Assembly (NCBI GenBank): GCA_021568835.1
Contig: JAKGSH010000010.1
Location: 2,914,001-2,978,000 of the forward strand
Direction: 5' to 3'
Length of the DNA stretch: 64,000 bases
Origin: Streptomyces sp. Tue 6430
GTDB taxonomy: Bacteria; Actinomycetota; Actinomycetes; Streptomycetales; Streptomycetaceae
The notes below the pieces were generated by a model. That model was not told the origin of the DNA, did no database searches, and saw only the letters and a list, made by a program, of their open reading frames with translations. Of this stretch, positions 26,106 to 34,358 are shown one piece after another; within the stretch, counting starts at the first letter, position 1; the number at the start of each line of letters is the position of its first letter. A program made the translations under genes and the position numbers.

Positions 26106-26461
26106 TCCCGGTGTTGTGGTGCTGAGCAGGTTCCTGCGTGTGTCTTCAGACTACCCGCACAAAATTTCTACGCGAGTAGAGTTGGAGGAAACTACGTGAG
26201 CGCGATCACGATCGGGTACCGGATCAGGTGGCGGAGGGGGTCCCTCACGGAAAATTCCGGGAAAGATCCGCGATGCGTCCCGGCTGCCTATTGCGCTGGG
26301 ACACGCTGACAGATTTAGTCGAGCTTCACATTCGATTGCCGGGCACTGTACAAATGAAATGGCAATAGCCGATACTTTGCCCCATAACAGGCGGACAGTC
26401 GACATCTCCGTGGCGTCTTGGCACGTCATCGCAGAGCTGTCGCACGAAGGGACCGATATTC
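26106..26461. promoter_or_regulatory. divergent promoter region of purS and lsrL
   Basis: 355 bases between divergent genes, clearly lower in GC than its surroundings (for example 26290-26360). It includes the inverted repeat TCTAC-GCGA-GTAGA at 26167-26180, close to where the purS promoter is expected; this could be an operator. The AT-rich part suits binding by an Lsr2-type protein, so lsrL may regulate itself; that is inference. Confidence 0.5.
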
Positions 26462-26779
26462 GTGGCGCAGAAGGTCGTGGTCACTCTCTTTGACGACATC
26501 GACGGCTCGGAAGCGGCGGAAACGATCGCCTTCGGACTCGACGGCAGGTCGTACGAGATCGACCTGAATGAAGCCAATGCCGGAAAACTGCGCAAGGCCC
26601 TCGCGCCCTACGTGGAGGCCGGCCGCAAGCGGTCCAGGTCCGGCAAGGCGTACAAGCAGACGGAGGTCGCCCCCGACCCGGCGGCGGTCCGCGCCTGGGC
26701 CCAGGCGAACAAGCTGGACGTGCCCGCGCGCGGCCGCATCCCCAAGAAGGTCTACGAGGCGTTCGCCGAGGCGCAGTGA
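26462..26779 (+). CDS. lsrL: Lsr2-family nucleoid-associated protein (LsrL-like)
   Basis: A 105-residue Lsr2 homologue, a histone-like protein that bridges DNA and silences AT-rich, often foreign genes. The N-terminal dimerisation half reads AQKVVVTLFDDIDGSEAAETIAF and FGLDGRSYEIDLNEANA; the C-terminal DNA-binding half has RAWAQANKLDVPARGRIPKKVYEAF with the AT-hook-like RGR core. Position next to purS suggests it is the second streptomycete paralogue (LsrL) and not the main Lsr2. GTG start at 26462 with GAAGGGA about ten bases upstream. Monocistronic. Confidence 0.92.
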   Translation: MAQKVVVTLFDDIDGSEAAETIAFGLDGRSYEIDLNEANAGKLRKALAPYVEAGRKRSRSGKAYKQTEVAPDPAAVRAWAQANKLDVPARGRIPKKVYEAFAEAQ

Positions 26780-27005
26780 GCCGGTGGGTCCGGACCTCGG
26801 GCCGGGGTCCGGACCCACCGGCCGCGGCCGGGGCGGGGCCGGGGATCCGGCGGGTCCGGGCCGGGCTCGGCGCGGACCCTCTGGGTCCGTCGGGGTCCGT
26901 CGGCGGGGCCCGGGGGCAACCGACTTGCGCTACCCCCACATGGTCGGCTAATGTCTGGAGCACGCCAGCGGGGCGGGGCCGAAAAGCCCAGCTCAGCAAG
27001 GTCGT

Positions 27006-27077
27006 GCGGGTGTAGTTCAGTAGTAGAACATCCCCCTTCCAGGGGGAAGGCGCAGTGTGCAATTCCTGTCACCCGCT
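27006..27077 (+). tRNA. tRNA-Gly (anticodon UCC) with aberrant T-arm
   Basis: 72 nt with acceptor GCGGGUG/CACCCGC, D-stem GUUC/GAAC, anticodon stem UCCCC/GGGGA and loop CUUCCAG (anticodon UCC). The T-arm is odd: the universal UUCRANY loop is replaced by UGCAAUU, and its stem GCAG(U)G/CCUGU needs a bulged U and a G-U pair. The D-loop AGUAGUA has A where the first of the two conserved G residues should be. So the usual G18-psi55 contact cannot form. It resembles the non-translating glycine tRNAs of staphylococci used for cell-wall bridges. Confidence 0.85.
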
Positions 27078-27157
27078 CTGCATCGCCGTCCCGGTCCCTC
27101 TTGTGGATCAGGTAGGCTGGTGCTCGCGCCGACCGGTGAAAGCCAGTCGGATGCAAT

Positions 27158-27233
27158 GCGGACGTAGCTCAGTTGGTAGAGCGCAACCTTGCCAAGGTTG
27201 AGGTCGCGAGTTCGAGCCTCGTCGTCCGCTCCA
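27158..27233 (+). tRNA. tRNA-Gly (anticodon GCC), copy 1, CCA encoded
   Basis: Acceptor GCGGACG/CGUCCGC, anticodon loop UUGCCAA between CAACC and GGUUG, T-loop UUCGAGC, discriminator U at 27230, CCA at 27231-27233. The 73-base body is identical to 31319-31391. Confidence 0.97.
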
Positions 27234-27235
27234 TC

Positions 27236-27268
27236 CCGAAGGCCCCGGTCACCGACCGGGGCCTTCGG
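27236..27268 (+). terminator. terminator of the tRNA-Gly pair
   Basis: 15-bp perfect stem, 27236-27250 with 27254-27268, loop ACC, directly after the encoded CCA. Confidence 0.9.
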
Positions 27269-27281
27269 CGTATCTCCCTTT

Positions 27282-27330
27282 CCCTCTTCGGGCTTCACGT
27301 TCCCTCTTCGGGTCCTCTTCGGGCTTCACG
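27282..27330. repeat. direct repeat CCTCTTCGGGCTTCACG
   Basis: The 17-base motif occurs at 27283-27299 and 27314-27330 with a partial copy (CCCTCTTCGGG) between. No function proposed. Confidence 0.6.
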
Positions 27331-27340
27331 CCGCCGCTCC

Positions 27341-27367
27341 TGACATTTGTCATGCGGAGCGATGACA
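27341..27367 (+). promoter_or_regulatory. candidate operator of the ABC/two-component operon
   Basis: Three half-sites: TGACA at 27341-27345 and a perfect inverted repeat TGTCAT-N8-ATGACA at 27348-27367; the first two halves also form TGACA-TT-TGTCA. It lies 44 bases before the ABC start. Operons of this layout are commonly bound by their own NarL/LuxR-type regulator, so the regulator at 30681 is the likely ligand. Confidence 0.6.
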
Positions 27368-27410
27368 AGGCGCACTGCCGCCGGTGGTCCGCCGACGGGA
27401 CGCTGGGGAC

Positions 27411-28430
27411 ATGGAAGCCAGGAACACGGAAGAACACGTGATAGAGGTCACCGACCTCCGGCGTGTGTACGGGGGCGGGTTCGAGGCGGTCCGCGGGATC
27501 TCCTTCCACGTCGGACGCGGCGAGGTGTTCGCACTGCTCGGCACCAACGGGGCCGGCAAGACCTCCACGGTCGAACTGCTCGAAGGGCTCGCGCGGCCCG
27601 CCGGAGGGCGGGTCCGGATCCTCGGCCACGATCCCTTCGCCGAACGGGCCGCCGTCCGGCCGCGGACCGGGGTGATGCTCCAGGAGGGCGGCTTCCCGTC
27701 CGAGCTGAGCGTCGCCGAGACCGCGCGGATGTGGGCGGGCTGCGTGAGCGGGGCCCGGCCGGTCGCGGAGGCGCTGGCGCTGGTCGGACTCGCCGGGAAG
27801 GCCGGCGTACGGGTCAAGCAGTTGTCCGGGGGCGAGCGGCGAAGGCTCGACCTGGCGCTCGCGCTGCTCGGGGAGCCGGAGGTGCTGTTCCTCGACGAGC
27901 CGACCACCGGGCTGGACGCCGAGGGCCGGCGGGACACCTGGGACCTGGTGCGCGCCCTGCGGGACGCCGGGACGACGGTACTGCTCACCACGCACTACCT
28001 GGAGGAGGCGGAGGATCTCGCCGACCGGCTGGCCATCCTGCACCGCGGGCGCATCGCGGCCTCCGGGACGCCCGCCGAGGTGACCGCCGGGCAGCCGTCC
28101 CGGATCTCCTTCCGGCTGCCGGAGGGGTACTTCGTGGGCGATCTGCCCCCGCTGGACGCGCTGGGCGTGTGCGACCACGAGATCGACGGACGACTGGTGC
28201 GGCTGCGGACCCGGGAGTTGCAGCGGGCGGCCACCGGACTGCTGGTGTGGGCCGAGCGGGCCGGGGTGGAACTGCGGGGGCTCGACCTGCGGTCGGCCTC
28301 GCTGGAGGAGGCGTTCCTGGGCATCGCCCGCGAGGCGTCGCAGGAGCCGCAGGAGCCGCAGGAGCCGCAGAAGAACGAGAAGCCGGAGAAGAACGAGAAG
28401 CCGGAGAAGAACGAGGGGGTCGCGGCATGA
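27411..28430 (+). CDS. ABC transporter ATP-binding protein (ABC-2 export type)
   Basis: A 339-residue ABC ATPase, similar to daunorubicin-resistance-type exporters. Walker A GTNGAGKTS, signature LSGGERRRLDLALAL, Walker B VLFLDEPTTGLD and the switch His in LLTTHYLEEAEDLA are all intact. The C-terminal domain ends in a short repeat-built tail (EPQEPQEPQ then KNEKPEKNEKPEK) that probably varies in length. ATG 27411 follows GGGG. The stop overlaps the start of the permease gene (ATGA). With the permease it should export a drug, lipid or peptide; the substrate cannot be read from sequence. Confidence 0.93.
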   Translation: MEARNTEEHVIEVTDLRRVYGGGFEAVRGISFHVGRGEVFALLGTNGAGKTSTVELLEGLARPAGGRVRILGHDPFAERAAVRPRTGVMLQEGGFPSELSVAETARMWAGCVSGARPVAEALALVGLAGKAGVRVKQLSGGERRRLDLALALLGEPEVLFLDEPTTGLDAEGRRDTWDLVRALRDAGTTVLLTTHYLEEAEDLADRLAILHRGRIAASGTPAEVTAGQPSRISFRLPEGYFVGDLPPLDALGVCDHEIDGRLVRLRTRELQRAATGLLVWAERAGVELRGLDLRSASLEEAFLGIAREASQEPQEPQEPQKNEKPEKNEKPEKNEGVAA

Positions 28431-29265
28431 GCGGCGGTACGGCCGGGAGTCCGGTGCGGGACGCGGTCGGGGGGCCCGCGGGGAACCCGGTCAGGGGCGC
28501 GGTGACCACCCCCGTGAGCCGGATGGCCGCCCTCGCCCGGGCCGAACTCACGCTGCTGGGACGGAGCAGGGCCACCCTCGTCGCCGCCGTCCTGGTGCCG
28601 CTCGGGCTGCCGTTCAGCCTGCGGCCGATGGTGGACGACATGAACGTGGAGGACTCGGGGCTGGACGTCGGGCTGGTGCTGCTGCCCGCCGCGATCGGGT
28701 TCTCGCTGCTGTTCGGGGTGTACTCGGCGCTCACCGGCATCTACACCGCCCGGCGCGAGGAACTCGTGCTGAAGCGGCTGCGCACCGGCGAACTGCGGGA
28801 CACCGAGGTGATCGCCGGTTCCGCGCTGCCGGTGTTCACCATGGGGCTGGTGCAGTGCCTGGTGCTGGCGGTGGGCTGTACCGCCTTCCTCGACGTGCCC
28901 GCCCCGAGGCGCCCCACCTCGCCGTCCTCGGTGTGCTGCTGGGCCTGCTGATGTGCTCGGCGCTGGGCGCGGTCACCGCGAGCGTGACGCGGACCGTGGA
29001 GAGCGCCCAGGTGACCACCCTGCCCTTCGTGCTGGTGTCGATGGTCGCCTCCGGGGTGACCGTCCCGCTGGAACTGCTGCCCTCCCGGGTCGCCTCCGTC
29101 CTCGAACTGCTGCCGCTGAGCCCGGTGATCACCCTGGTGCGCGGCGGGTGGAGCGGCGACCTCTCGGCGTACGAGGCCCTGGGTGCGCTGGCGACGGCGC
29201 TGGCCTGGACCGTACTGGCGGTGTTTGCTGTACGGCGGTGGTTCCGGTGGGAACCGCGGCGCTGA
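28427..29265 (+). CDS. ABC-2 type permease, apparent frameshift
   Basis: The membrane partner of the preceding ATPase, about 279 residues with six hydrophobic segments once the frame is repaired. The first half (MAALARAELTLLGRSRATLVAAVLVP, later LFGVYSALTGIYTARREE) is in one frame and runs out at 28951; the second half (EAPHLAVLGVLLGLLMCSALG to FAVRRWFRWEPRR) is one frame over. A base appears to be missing in the C-run at 28902-28905 (codons DVPAP|EAPH). The start ATG overlaps the ATPase stop. Without the repair the exporter would be non-functional. Confidence 0.85.
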
Positions 29266-29296
29266 CGGACCGGGGACACGGGGGGGAGAGACACGG

Positions 29297-30684
29297 ATGC
29301 GCGGGGCGGGAGAGACCGGCTTTCTCGGGACGGACGGGCTCGGGGCGGGCGTACTCGGGACGGATGGGCTCGGGACGGACGGGCTCGGGACGGACGGGCT
29401 CGGGGCAGGCGGCTGGTGGCGGCGGAAGAGTTCGCCGGCGAAGGTCGAGACCTACACGCGCTGGTCGTTCCACTTCTTCGCGCTGGCCGAGTTCACGGCC
29501 GGGGGCGTGCCGTTCGGCAGCGGCGTGTGGCGGGGGTCCGCGCTGTGGCTGCCGTTGGTCCTGGCCGTGCACTGCGTGCTGTCCGCGGCGACGGCGTCGC
29601 GGGCGCTGGACTGGACGCGGAGCCGGCGACCCCGGCCCGTGCGGCTGATGGCGGCGTTCGCCGTCGTCACCGCCGCGGTCGCGGCGGTCGCGCTGTGGAC
29701 CGTCGATCACGGTCCGGGTGGTCCGGGCGGCGAGGCGGCGGACACCGCCGCGGGCGGGGTCTTCGGCGTCGCCCTGATCTTCGCCACGGGCGTCACCGCC
29801 CTCGGCGTCCGCGGACGGCGGCACACCCTCGCGGTCGTCGCCGCCCACTCCGCGGGTGCCGGAGTCCTGGCGCTGCTGCTCGGCGCGCCCGGCCCGGCCG
29901 TCCTGGTCTCGATGGCGGTGGTGCTCCTCGGCGGCGGTTTCATGGCCACCACCTACGTCTTCTCGGTCTGGCTCCTCGACACCGTCTACCGGCTCGACGA
30001 GGCCCGCGAGACCCGCGCCCGGCTCGCCGTCGCCGAGGAACGACTGCGGTTCGGCCGCGACCTGCACGACGTGATGGGCCGGAACCTGGCGGTGATCGCC
30101 CTCAAGAGCGAGCTGGCCGTGCAGCTGGCCCGCCGGGGGCGCCCCGAGGCCGTCGACCAGATGATCGAGGTCCAGCGGATCGCGCGGGAGTCCCAGCGGG
30201 AGGTGCGGGACGTCGTACGCGGGTACCGGGAGGCCGACCTCGGGGTGGAACTCATCGGCGCACAGGGGGTGTTGACGGCAGCCGGGATCGACTGCGAGGT
30301 GCGCGGGGAGGCCGGCGGGCTGCCCGCCGAGGTGCAGTCCGCGCTCGGCTGGGTGGTGCGGGAGGCGACCACGAACGTGCTGCGGCACGGGGATGCGGGG
30401 CGGTGCGCGGTGGAGATCCGGATGAGCGGCGGGAAGGTGGTGCTGACGGTGGAGAACGACGGGGCGGACCGGGTGGAGGGCGTCGGGGCGGACGCGGCAC
30501 AGGGCGTCGGGTCGTCCGGCGTCGGGCCGTCCGGCGGGGGTCGGGGCTGGCCGGGCTGGCGGAGCGGTTGCGGAAGGTGGGCGGGACGCTGGAAGCGGGG
30601 AGCGCCGGGGCCGGGGTGTTCCGGGTGCTGGCCGAGGTGCCGCTGGTCGTGGAGGACGCCGCGGTGGGCGAGGTCGCCTCGTGA
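29297..30684 (+). CDS. sensor histidine kinase (HisKA_3, DesK-like), apparent frameshift
   Basis: A membrane histidine kinase of about 462 residues. The N-terminus carries a strange LGTDGLGTDGLGTDG stretch made by 15-bp DNA repeats, then five to six membrane segments, then the dimerisation/phosphoacceptor helix ERLRFGRDLHDVMGRNLAVIAL with the phosphorylated His in DLHDVMG, and an HATPase domain (GWVVREATTNVLRHG, VVLTVENDG). The final box (GLAGLAERLRKVGGTLEAG) lies in another frame, so one base is missing in a G-run, 30536-30540 or 30543-30546. The stop overlaps the regulator start. It should sense a signal and phosphorylate the regulator. Confidence 0.85.
29330..29410. repeat. 15-bp repeats in the kinase N-terminus
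   Basis: Variants of GGGACGGACGGGCTC occur about four times and encode GTDGL units. Probably slippage-prone; they precede the first membrane segment and may not matter for function. Confidence 0.75.
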
Positions 30685-31295
30685 GCGGCGTGGTGCGGGT
30701 GCTGCTCGCCGACGACGAGCACCTGATCCGGGGCGCGCTGGCCGCGCTGCTCTCGCTGGAGGACGATCTGGTGGTCGTCGCCGAGGCGGCCACCGGGCCG
30801 GAGGCCCTGGCGATGGCACGGGCGCACCGGCCGGACGTGGCCGTCCTGGACCTCCAGATGCCGGGCGCCGACGGTGTGAAGGTCGCCACATCGCTGCGGG
30901 CCGAACTGCCCGACTGCCAGGCGTTGATCGTGACCAGTCACGGCCGCCCCGGTCATCTGAAGCGGGCGCTCGCGGCAGGTGTGCGCGGGTTCGTCCCGAA
31001 GACGGTGAGCGCGCAGCGGCTCGCGGAGATCATCCGTACCGTGCGGGCCGGGAACCGCTACGTCGACCCCGAGTTGGCCGCCGACGCGATCGCCGCCGGG
31101 GACTCCCCGCTGACCTCGCGCGAGGCGGAGGTGCTCGAACTCGCCGCCGACGGGGCGCCGGTCGCGGAGATCGCCGAGCGGGCCGCGCTGTCACCGGGGA
31201 CGGTGCGCAACTACCTGTCGTCGGCCGTGTCCAAGCTGGGGGCGGAGAACCGTCACGCGGCGGTACGTCTCGCGCGCGAGCGGGGTTGGGTATAG
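30681..31295 (+). CDS. NarL/LuxR-type response regulator
   Basis: A 204-residue regulator. Receiver domain: acidic pair in VLLADDEHLIRG, phosphoacceptor Asp in VAVLDLQMPG, conserved Thr/Ser in ALIVTSHGRPGHLKRAL and Lys in FVPKTVS. C-terminal LuxR helix-turn-helix: LTSREAEVLELAADGAPVAEIAERAALSPGTVRNYLSSAVSKL. GTG 30681 overlaps the kinase stop by four bases. It likely binds the palindromes at 27341-27367 and controls the upstream exporter. The gene ends 23 bases before a tRNA-Gly. Confidence 0.93.
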   Translation: MSGVVRVLLADDEHLIRGALAALLSLEDDLVVVAEAATGPEALAMARAHRPDVAVLDLQMPGADGVKVATSLRAELPDCQALIVTSHGRPGHLKRALAAGVRGFVPKTVSAQRLAEIIRTVRAGNRYVDPELAADAIAAGDSPLTSREAEVLELAADGAPVAEIAERAALSPGTVRNYLSSAVSKLGAENRHAAVRLARERGWV

Positions 31296-31318
31296 TTGCT
31301 CTCGCGCCACGGCGCACT

Positions 31319-31391
31319 GCGGACGTAGCTCAGTTGGTAGAGCGCAACCTTGCCAAGGTTGAGGTCGCGAGTTCGAGCCTCGTCGTCCGCT
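31319..31391 (+). tRNA. tRNA-Gly (anticodon GCC), copy 2
   Basis: Identical in all 73 positions to 27158-27230, but here CCA is not encoded (CAG follows). It closes the 4.1-kb exporter/two-component segment. Confidence 0.97.
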
Positions 31392-31398
31392 CAGGATC

Positions 31399-31426
31399 AA
31401 GCCCCCCGGCCTCCGCCGGGGGGCTT
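31399..31426. terminator. terminator between tRNA-Gly and purC
   Basis: 12-bp perfect stem, 31399-31410 with 31415-31426, loop CTCC. Lies between convergent genes and may serve both. Confidence 0.85.
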
Positions 31427-31443
31427 CTTCGTGCCCGGGAGCG

Positions 31444-32343
31444 CTACGACCAGCTCGTGCCCGTCAACCGCTCGTACGCCTCGGTGTACTTGGCGCGGGT
31501 CGCGTCCACGACCTCCTGCGGCAGCGCCGGCGGCGGCTGCTCGCTCGCGCGGTCCCAGCCGGAGGCCTCCGAGGTCAGCCAGTCCCGCACGAACTGCTTG
31601 TCGTACGACGGCTGCGCGCGGCCCGGCTGCCAGGTGTCGGCCGGCCAGAAGCGGGAGGAGTCCGGGGTGAGGACCTCGTCGGCGATGACGAGCGTCTCGC
31701 CCTCGAAGCCGAACTCGAACTTGGTGTCCGCGAGGATGATGCCCCGGTCGCGGGCGATGTCCCGGGCCCGGCCGTAGACCGCGAGGGTCGTCTGGCGCAG
31801 CCGGGCGGCGGTGTCGGTGCCGACCTGGCGGGCGACCTCCTCGTAGGAGACGTTCTCGTCGTGGTCGCCGACCGCGGCCTTGGTGGCCGGGGTGAAGATC
31901 GGGGCGGGCAGCTCGGAGCCGTCGACCAGGCCTTCGGGAAGGGCGAGGCCGCAGACCGTGCGGGACTCCCGGTACTCGGCCAGGCCCGAGCCGGTGAGGT
32001 AGCCGCGGGCGACGCACTCGACCGGGACCATCTTCAGCGACTTGCAGACGAGGGTGCGGCCGGCCCAGTCGGCGGGGGCGCCGGCGGGCAGCTCGGTGCT
32101 CAGGACGTGGTGCGGGACGAGGTCGGCGAGCTGGTCGAACCACCACAGGGAGAGCTGCGTCAGGACGCGACCCTTGTCGGGGATCTCGGTGGGCAGGACC
32201 CAGTCGAAGGCGGAGATGCGGTCGCTGGCGACCATCACGAGGTCGCCGGCCTCGTTCCGGTACAGCTCGCGCACCTTGCCGGTGTGCAGATGCACCAGGC
32301 CCGGCACCTCCAGGGGCTCGGGCTTTTCTACGAATCCGGACAC
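31444..32343 (-). CDS. purC: SAICAR synthase (phosphoribosylaminoimidazole-succinocarboxamide synthase)
   Basis: A 299-residue enzyme joining CAIR and aspartate with ATP, step eight of IMP synthesis. Signature segments: HTGKVRELYRN, VMVASDRISAFDWVLPTEIP, VPVECVARGYLTGSG and IILADTKFEFGF. GTG 32343 has GGAGG five bases upstream. It lies apart from purD by two unrelated genes on the same strand. Confidence 0.96.
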   Translation of the reverse strand: MSGFVEKPEPLEVPGLVHLHTGKVRELYRNEAGDLVMVASDRISAFDWVLPTEIPDKGRVLTQLSLWWFDQLADLVPHHVLSTELPAGAPADWAGRTLVCKSLKMVPVECVARGYLTGSGLAEYRESRTVCGLALPEGLVDGSELPAPIFTPATKAAVGDHDENVSYEEVARQVGTDTAARLRQTTLAVYGRARDIARDRGIILADTKFEFGFEGETLVIADEVLTPDSSRFWPADTWQPGRAQPSYDKQFVRDWLTSEASGWDRASEQPPPALPQEVVDATRAKYTEAYERLTGTSWS

Positions 32344-32470
32344 GGTTCCTCCCCGTGGTTCTGTCTGAGTGGCTTGATTGTCCCGTACACCGGGACGGGC
32401 CGCGGACAGCGGGGGGCGTGGCGGCAGGGGCCGGGGCGGGGCGGAGACCGGGTGAGGCCGGGCGGGGGCC

Positions 32471-33964
32471 TCAGTCGCGCTTGCAGATGCGGTCCAGGAG
32501 GTTCGCCGTGGCGCGCTGGACGCGGGGGTCCGCGTGGCCGGGGCGGTCCAGGGCCGGGGACCAGGCGAAGGTGCCGGAGGCGAAGACCAGGGCGCCGGAG
32601 GGGGCCCGGTAGAGGGAGGTCTCCTGGTGGCGCAGGACGCCCCTGGTGTCGGTGTAGGGGGAGTGCGCGAGGAGAGTGCGCTCCTCGTGGGGCGGCAGCG
32701 GGGTGCGCGGGAAGTAGCGGTCGGCCTCGCCCGCGACCAGGCCGTCGATGCCGTCGCCCTCGTGTGCTCCGGTCGCCTCCCACAGCCAGTGGCCGGCGTT
32801 GCGCACGATCAGGGGGTGGGGTTCGGGGACCCGGCCCGCGTACTGGATGCCCACCAGCTGCTGTTCGGCGCGGTCGATCTCGCGCCACAGCACGGACCTG
32901 CCGGGGCCCTTGCGCTTCCGGCAGGTCAGCAGGCGGCCGGGGGCGCCGGACGGGGAGGGACCCAGCTCCACCTGCCAGTACAGGGTGTTGGCGGAGAGGA
33001 ACACCAGGGAGGTACCGCTGTCGCGGGCGAGTTCCACGGTGCGGCGCATGGCCGTCGACCAGTACTCGTCGTGGCCGGGGAAGACCAGCCCGCGGTAGCG
33101 GGTGGGCCGGACGTGACCGGCGTGCAGGTCGCGGGCATCGGCGTAGGCGAGGTCGTAACCGTAGCGCTCGGCCCAGCGGATGAAGTCGTAGGCGTGGCCG
33201 ACGTGCAGGGGGAGACCGGCGCCCGCGTACGGCCGGTCGAAGGAGACGGTCGTCGCCGCGTCGGCCTCGCCGAGGAGACGGCCGTCCTCGTCCCAGGCGT
33301 GGTAGAGGCTGGCGCCGGTGCGGCCGTCCTCCGGGTAGAGGTTGTAGGCCTGCCAGGTGATGTCGGGGAGCAGCAGGAGCAGGTCGGCCGGGCGGTTGTC
33401 GCGGACGGTGAACGGGATGTGGGAGCGGTAGCCGTCGACGGTGGTGAGGACGGCGACGTACGCCCCGACGTTCCAGTACGACGGGACCTGGAGGCGCCAC
33501 GACAGCCACCAGTGGTGGCAGGAGACCGTGCGGTCGGCCGTCAGGGGCGGGGGCTGGACGATGCCGGGGAGACGGGGACTGGTGGTGATCTTGGCCGCGC
33601 CGTCACCGCCGTAGTGGCCGATGCGGTAGACGTCGACGCTGAACTCCTGGGGCGGGTCGACCGTGACGTGGAAGTCGACGGCCTCGCCCGGGGCGACCGC
33701 GCCGGTGGAGGCGAAGCCCTTGATCTGACGGTGGACGTCGTCGGCGGAGCGGGGGCCTCCGCCGGAGCGGGGGGACGGGATCCGGGGGGCCCGCTCCGGG
33801 GTGGCGGTGGGGGCCGGGGCGACGTACCAGGGGACGACCTGGCCGGTGTCGTCGAAGTAGGTCTCGCTGCCGCGCAGCCATGGGAGGGGGCCCTGGCCGA
33901 AGGGATCCGTCACGGCGTGCGCCAGCGCTCCCGATTCCCACCGGCGGATGTGCTCGTGTCCCAT
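32471..33964 (-). CDS. N,N-dimethylformamidase beta-subunit-like protein
   Basis: A 497-residue soluble protein whose C-terminal two thirds (FTVRDNRPADLLLLLPDITWQAYN, GHDEYWSTAMRRTVE, LVFLSANTLYWQVEL) match the C-terminal domain of the large subunit of N,N-dimethylformamidase, an amidohydrolase with a glutamine-amidotransferase-like fold. The N-terminal part (VDVYRIGHYGGDGA) is the beta-sandwich usually found with it. It lacks a separate small subunit gene nearby, so activity on dimethylformamide is not implied; the natural substrate is unknown. ATG 33964 is preceded by GGGAGGGA. Transcribed with or near purC, 127 bases downstream. Confidence 0.75.
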   Translation of the reverse strand: MGHEHIRRWESGALAHAVTDPFGQGPLPWLRGSETYFDDTGQVVPWYVAPAPTATPERAPRIPSPRSGGGPRSADDVHRQIKGFASTGAVAPGEAVDFHVTVDPPQEFSVDVYRIGHYGGDGAAKITTSPRLPGIVQPPPLTADRTVSCHHWWLSWRLQVPSYWNVGAYVAVLTTVDGYRSHIPFTVRDNRPADLLLLLPDITWQAYNLYPEDGRTGASLYHAWDEDGRLLGEADAATTVSFDRPYAGAGLPLHVGHAYDFIRWAERYGYDLAYADARDLHAGHVRPTRYRGLVFPGHDEYWSTAMRRTVELARDSGTSLVFLSANTLYWQVELGPSPSGAPGRLLTCRKRKGPGRSVLWREIDRAEQQLVGIQYAGRVPEPHPLIVRNAGHWLWEATGAHEGDGIDGLVAGEADRYFPRTPLPPHEERTLLAHSPYTDTRGVLRHQETSLYRAPSGALVFASGTFAWSPALDRPGHADPRVQRATANLLDRICKRD

Positions 33965-34358
33965 GGTGCTTCCCTCCCTCTGTCCCCCGTGTCGCCGGTG
34001 TCGCCGGTGTCGCCGGTGCGTGCGGCTGCGCGCGTGCGGCCTGTTCGCGTGCGGTGCGGATACGGCCGTGCGGGTGCCGGGCGGGTGCCTGTGGTCGGCA
34101 CCCGCCCGGCACCCGGGCGTGCGCGCCGCCGGGTGTACGGGCGTGCCTGGTTGCTCGTGTCCTGCCCGCGGCGTGGCGCGGTGCGACGTCGGGCGCGTGG
34201 TGCGGTTGTCCTATGTCGCCGGCGCTTGCCCTGAGCGGGATCGGTCCCAGCACATCACACAACGCCCGCGGATGGTCACCGTTCGTCGCGAATTGGCCGA
34301 AAGTGGAACTAAATGCTCCGCGGTGGACGGTCGGGCGGCCTCGCGACCGGCGGCCCTC
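33965..34358. other. intergenic region
   Basis: 394 bases between two genes on the same strand. It contains three copies of TGTCGCCGG (33990-34016) and no gene I can support; the promoter of the dimethylformamidase-like gene should be here. Confidence 0.5.
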
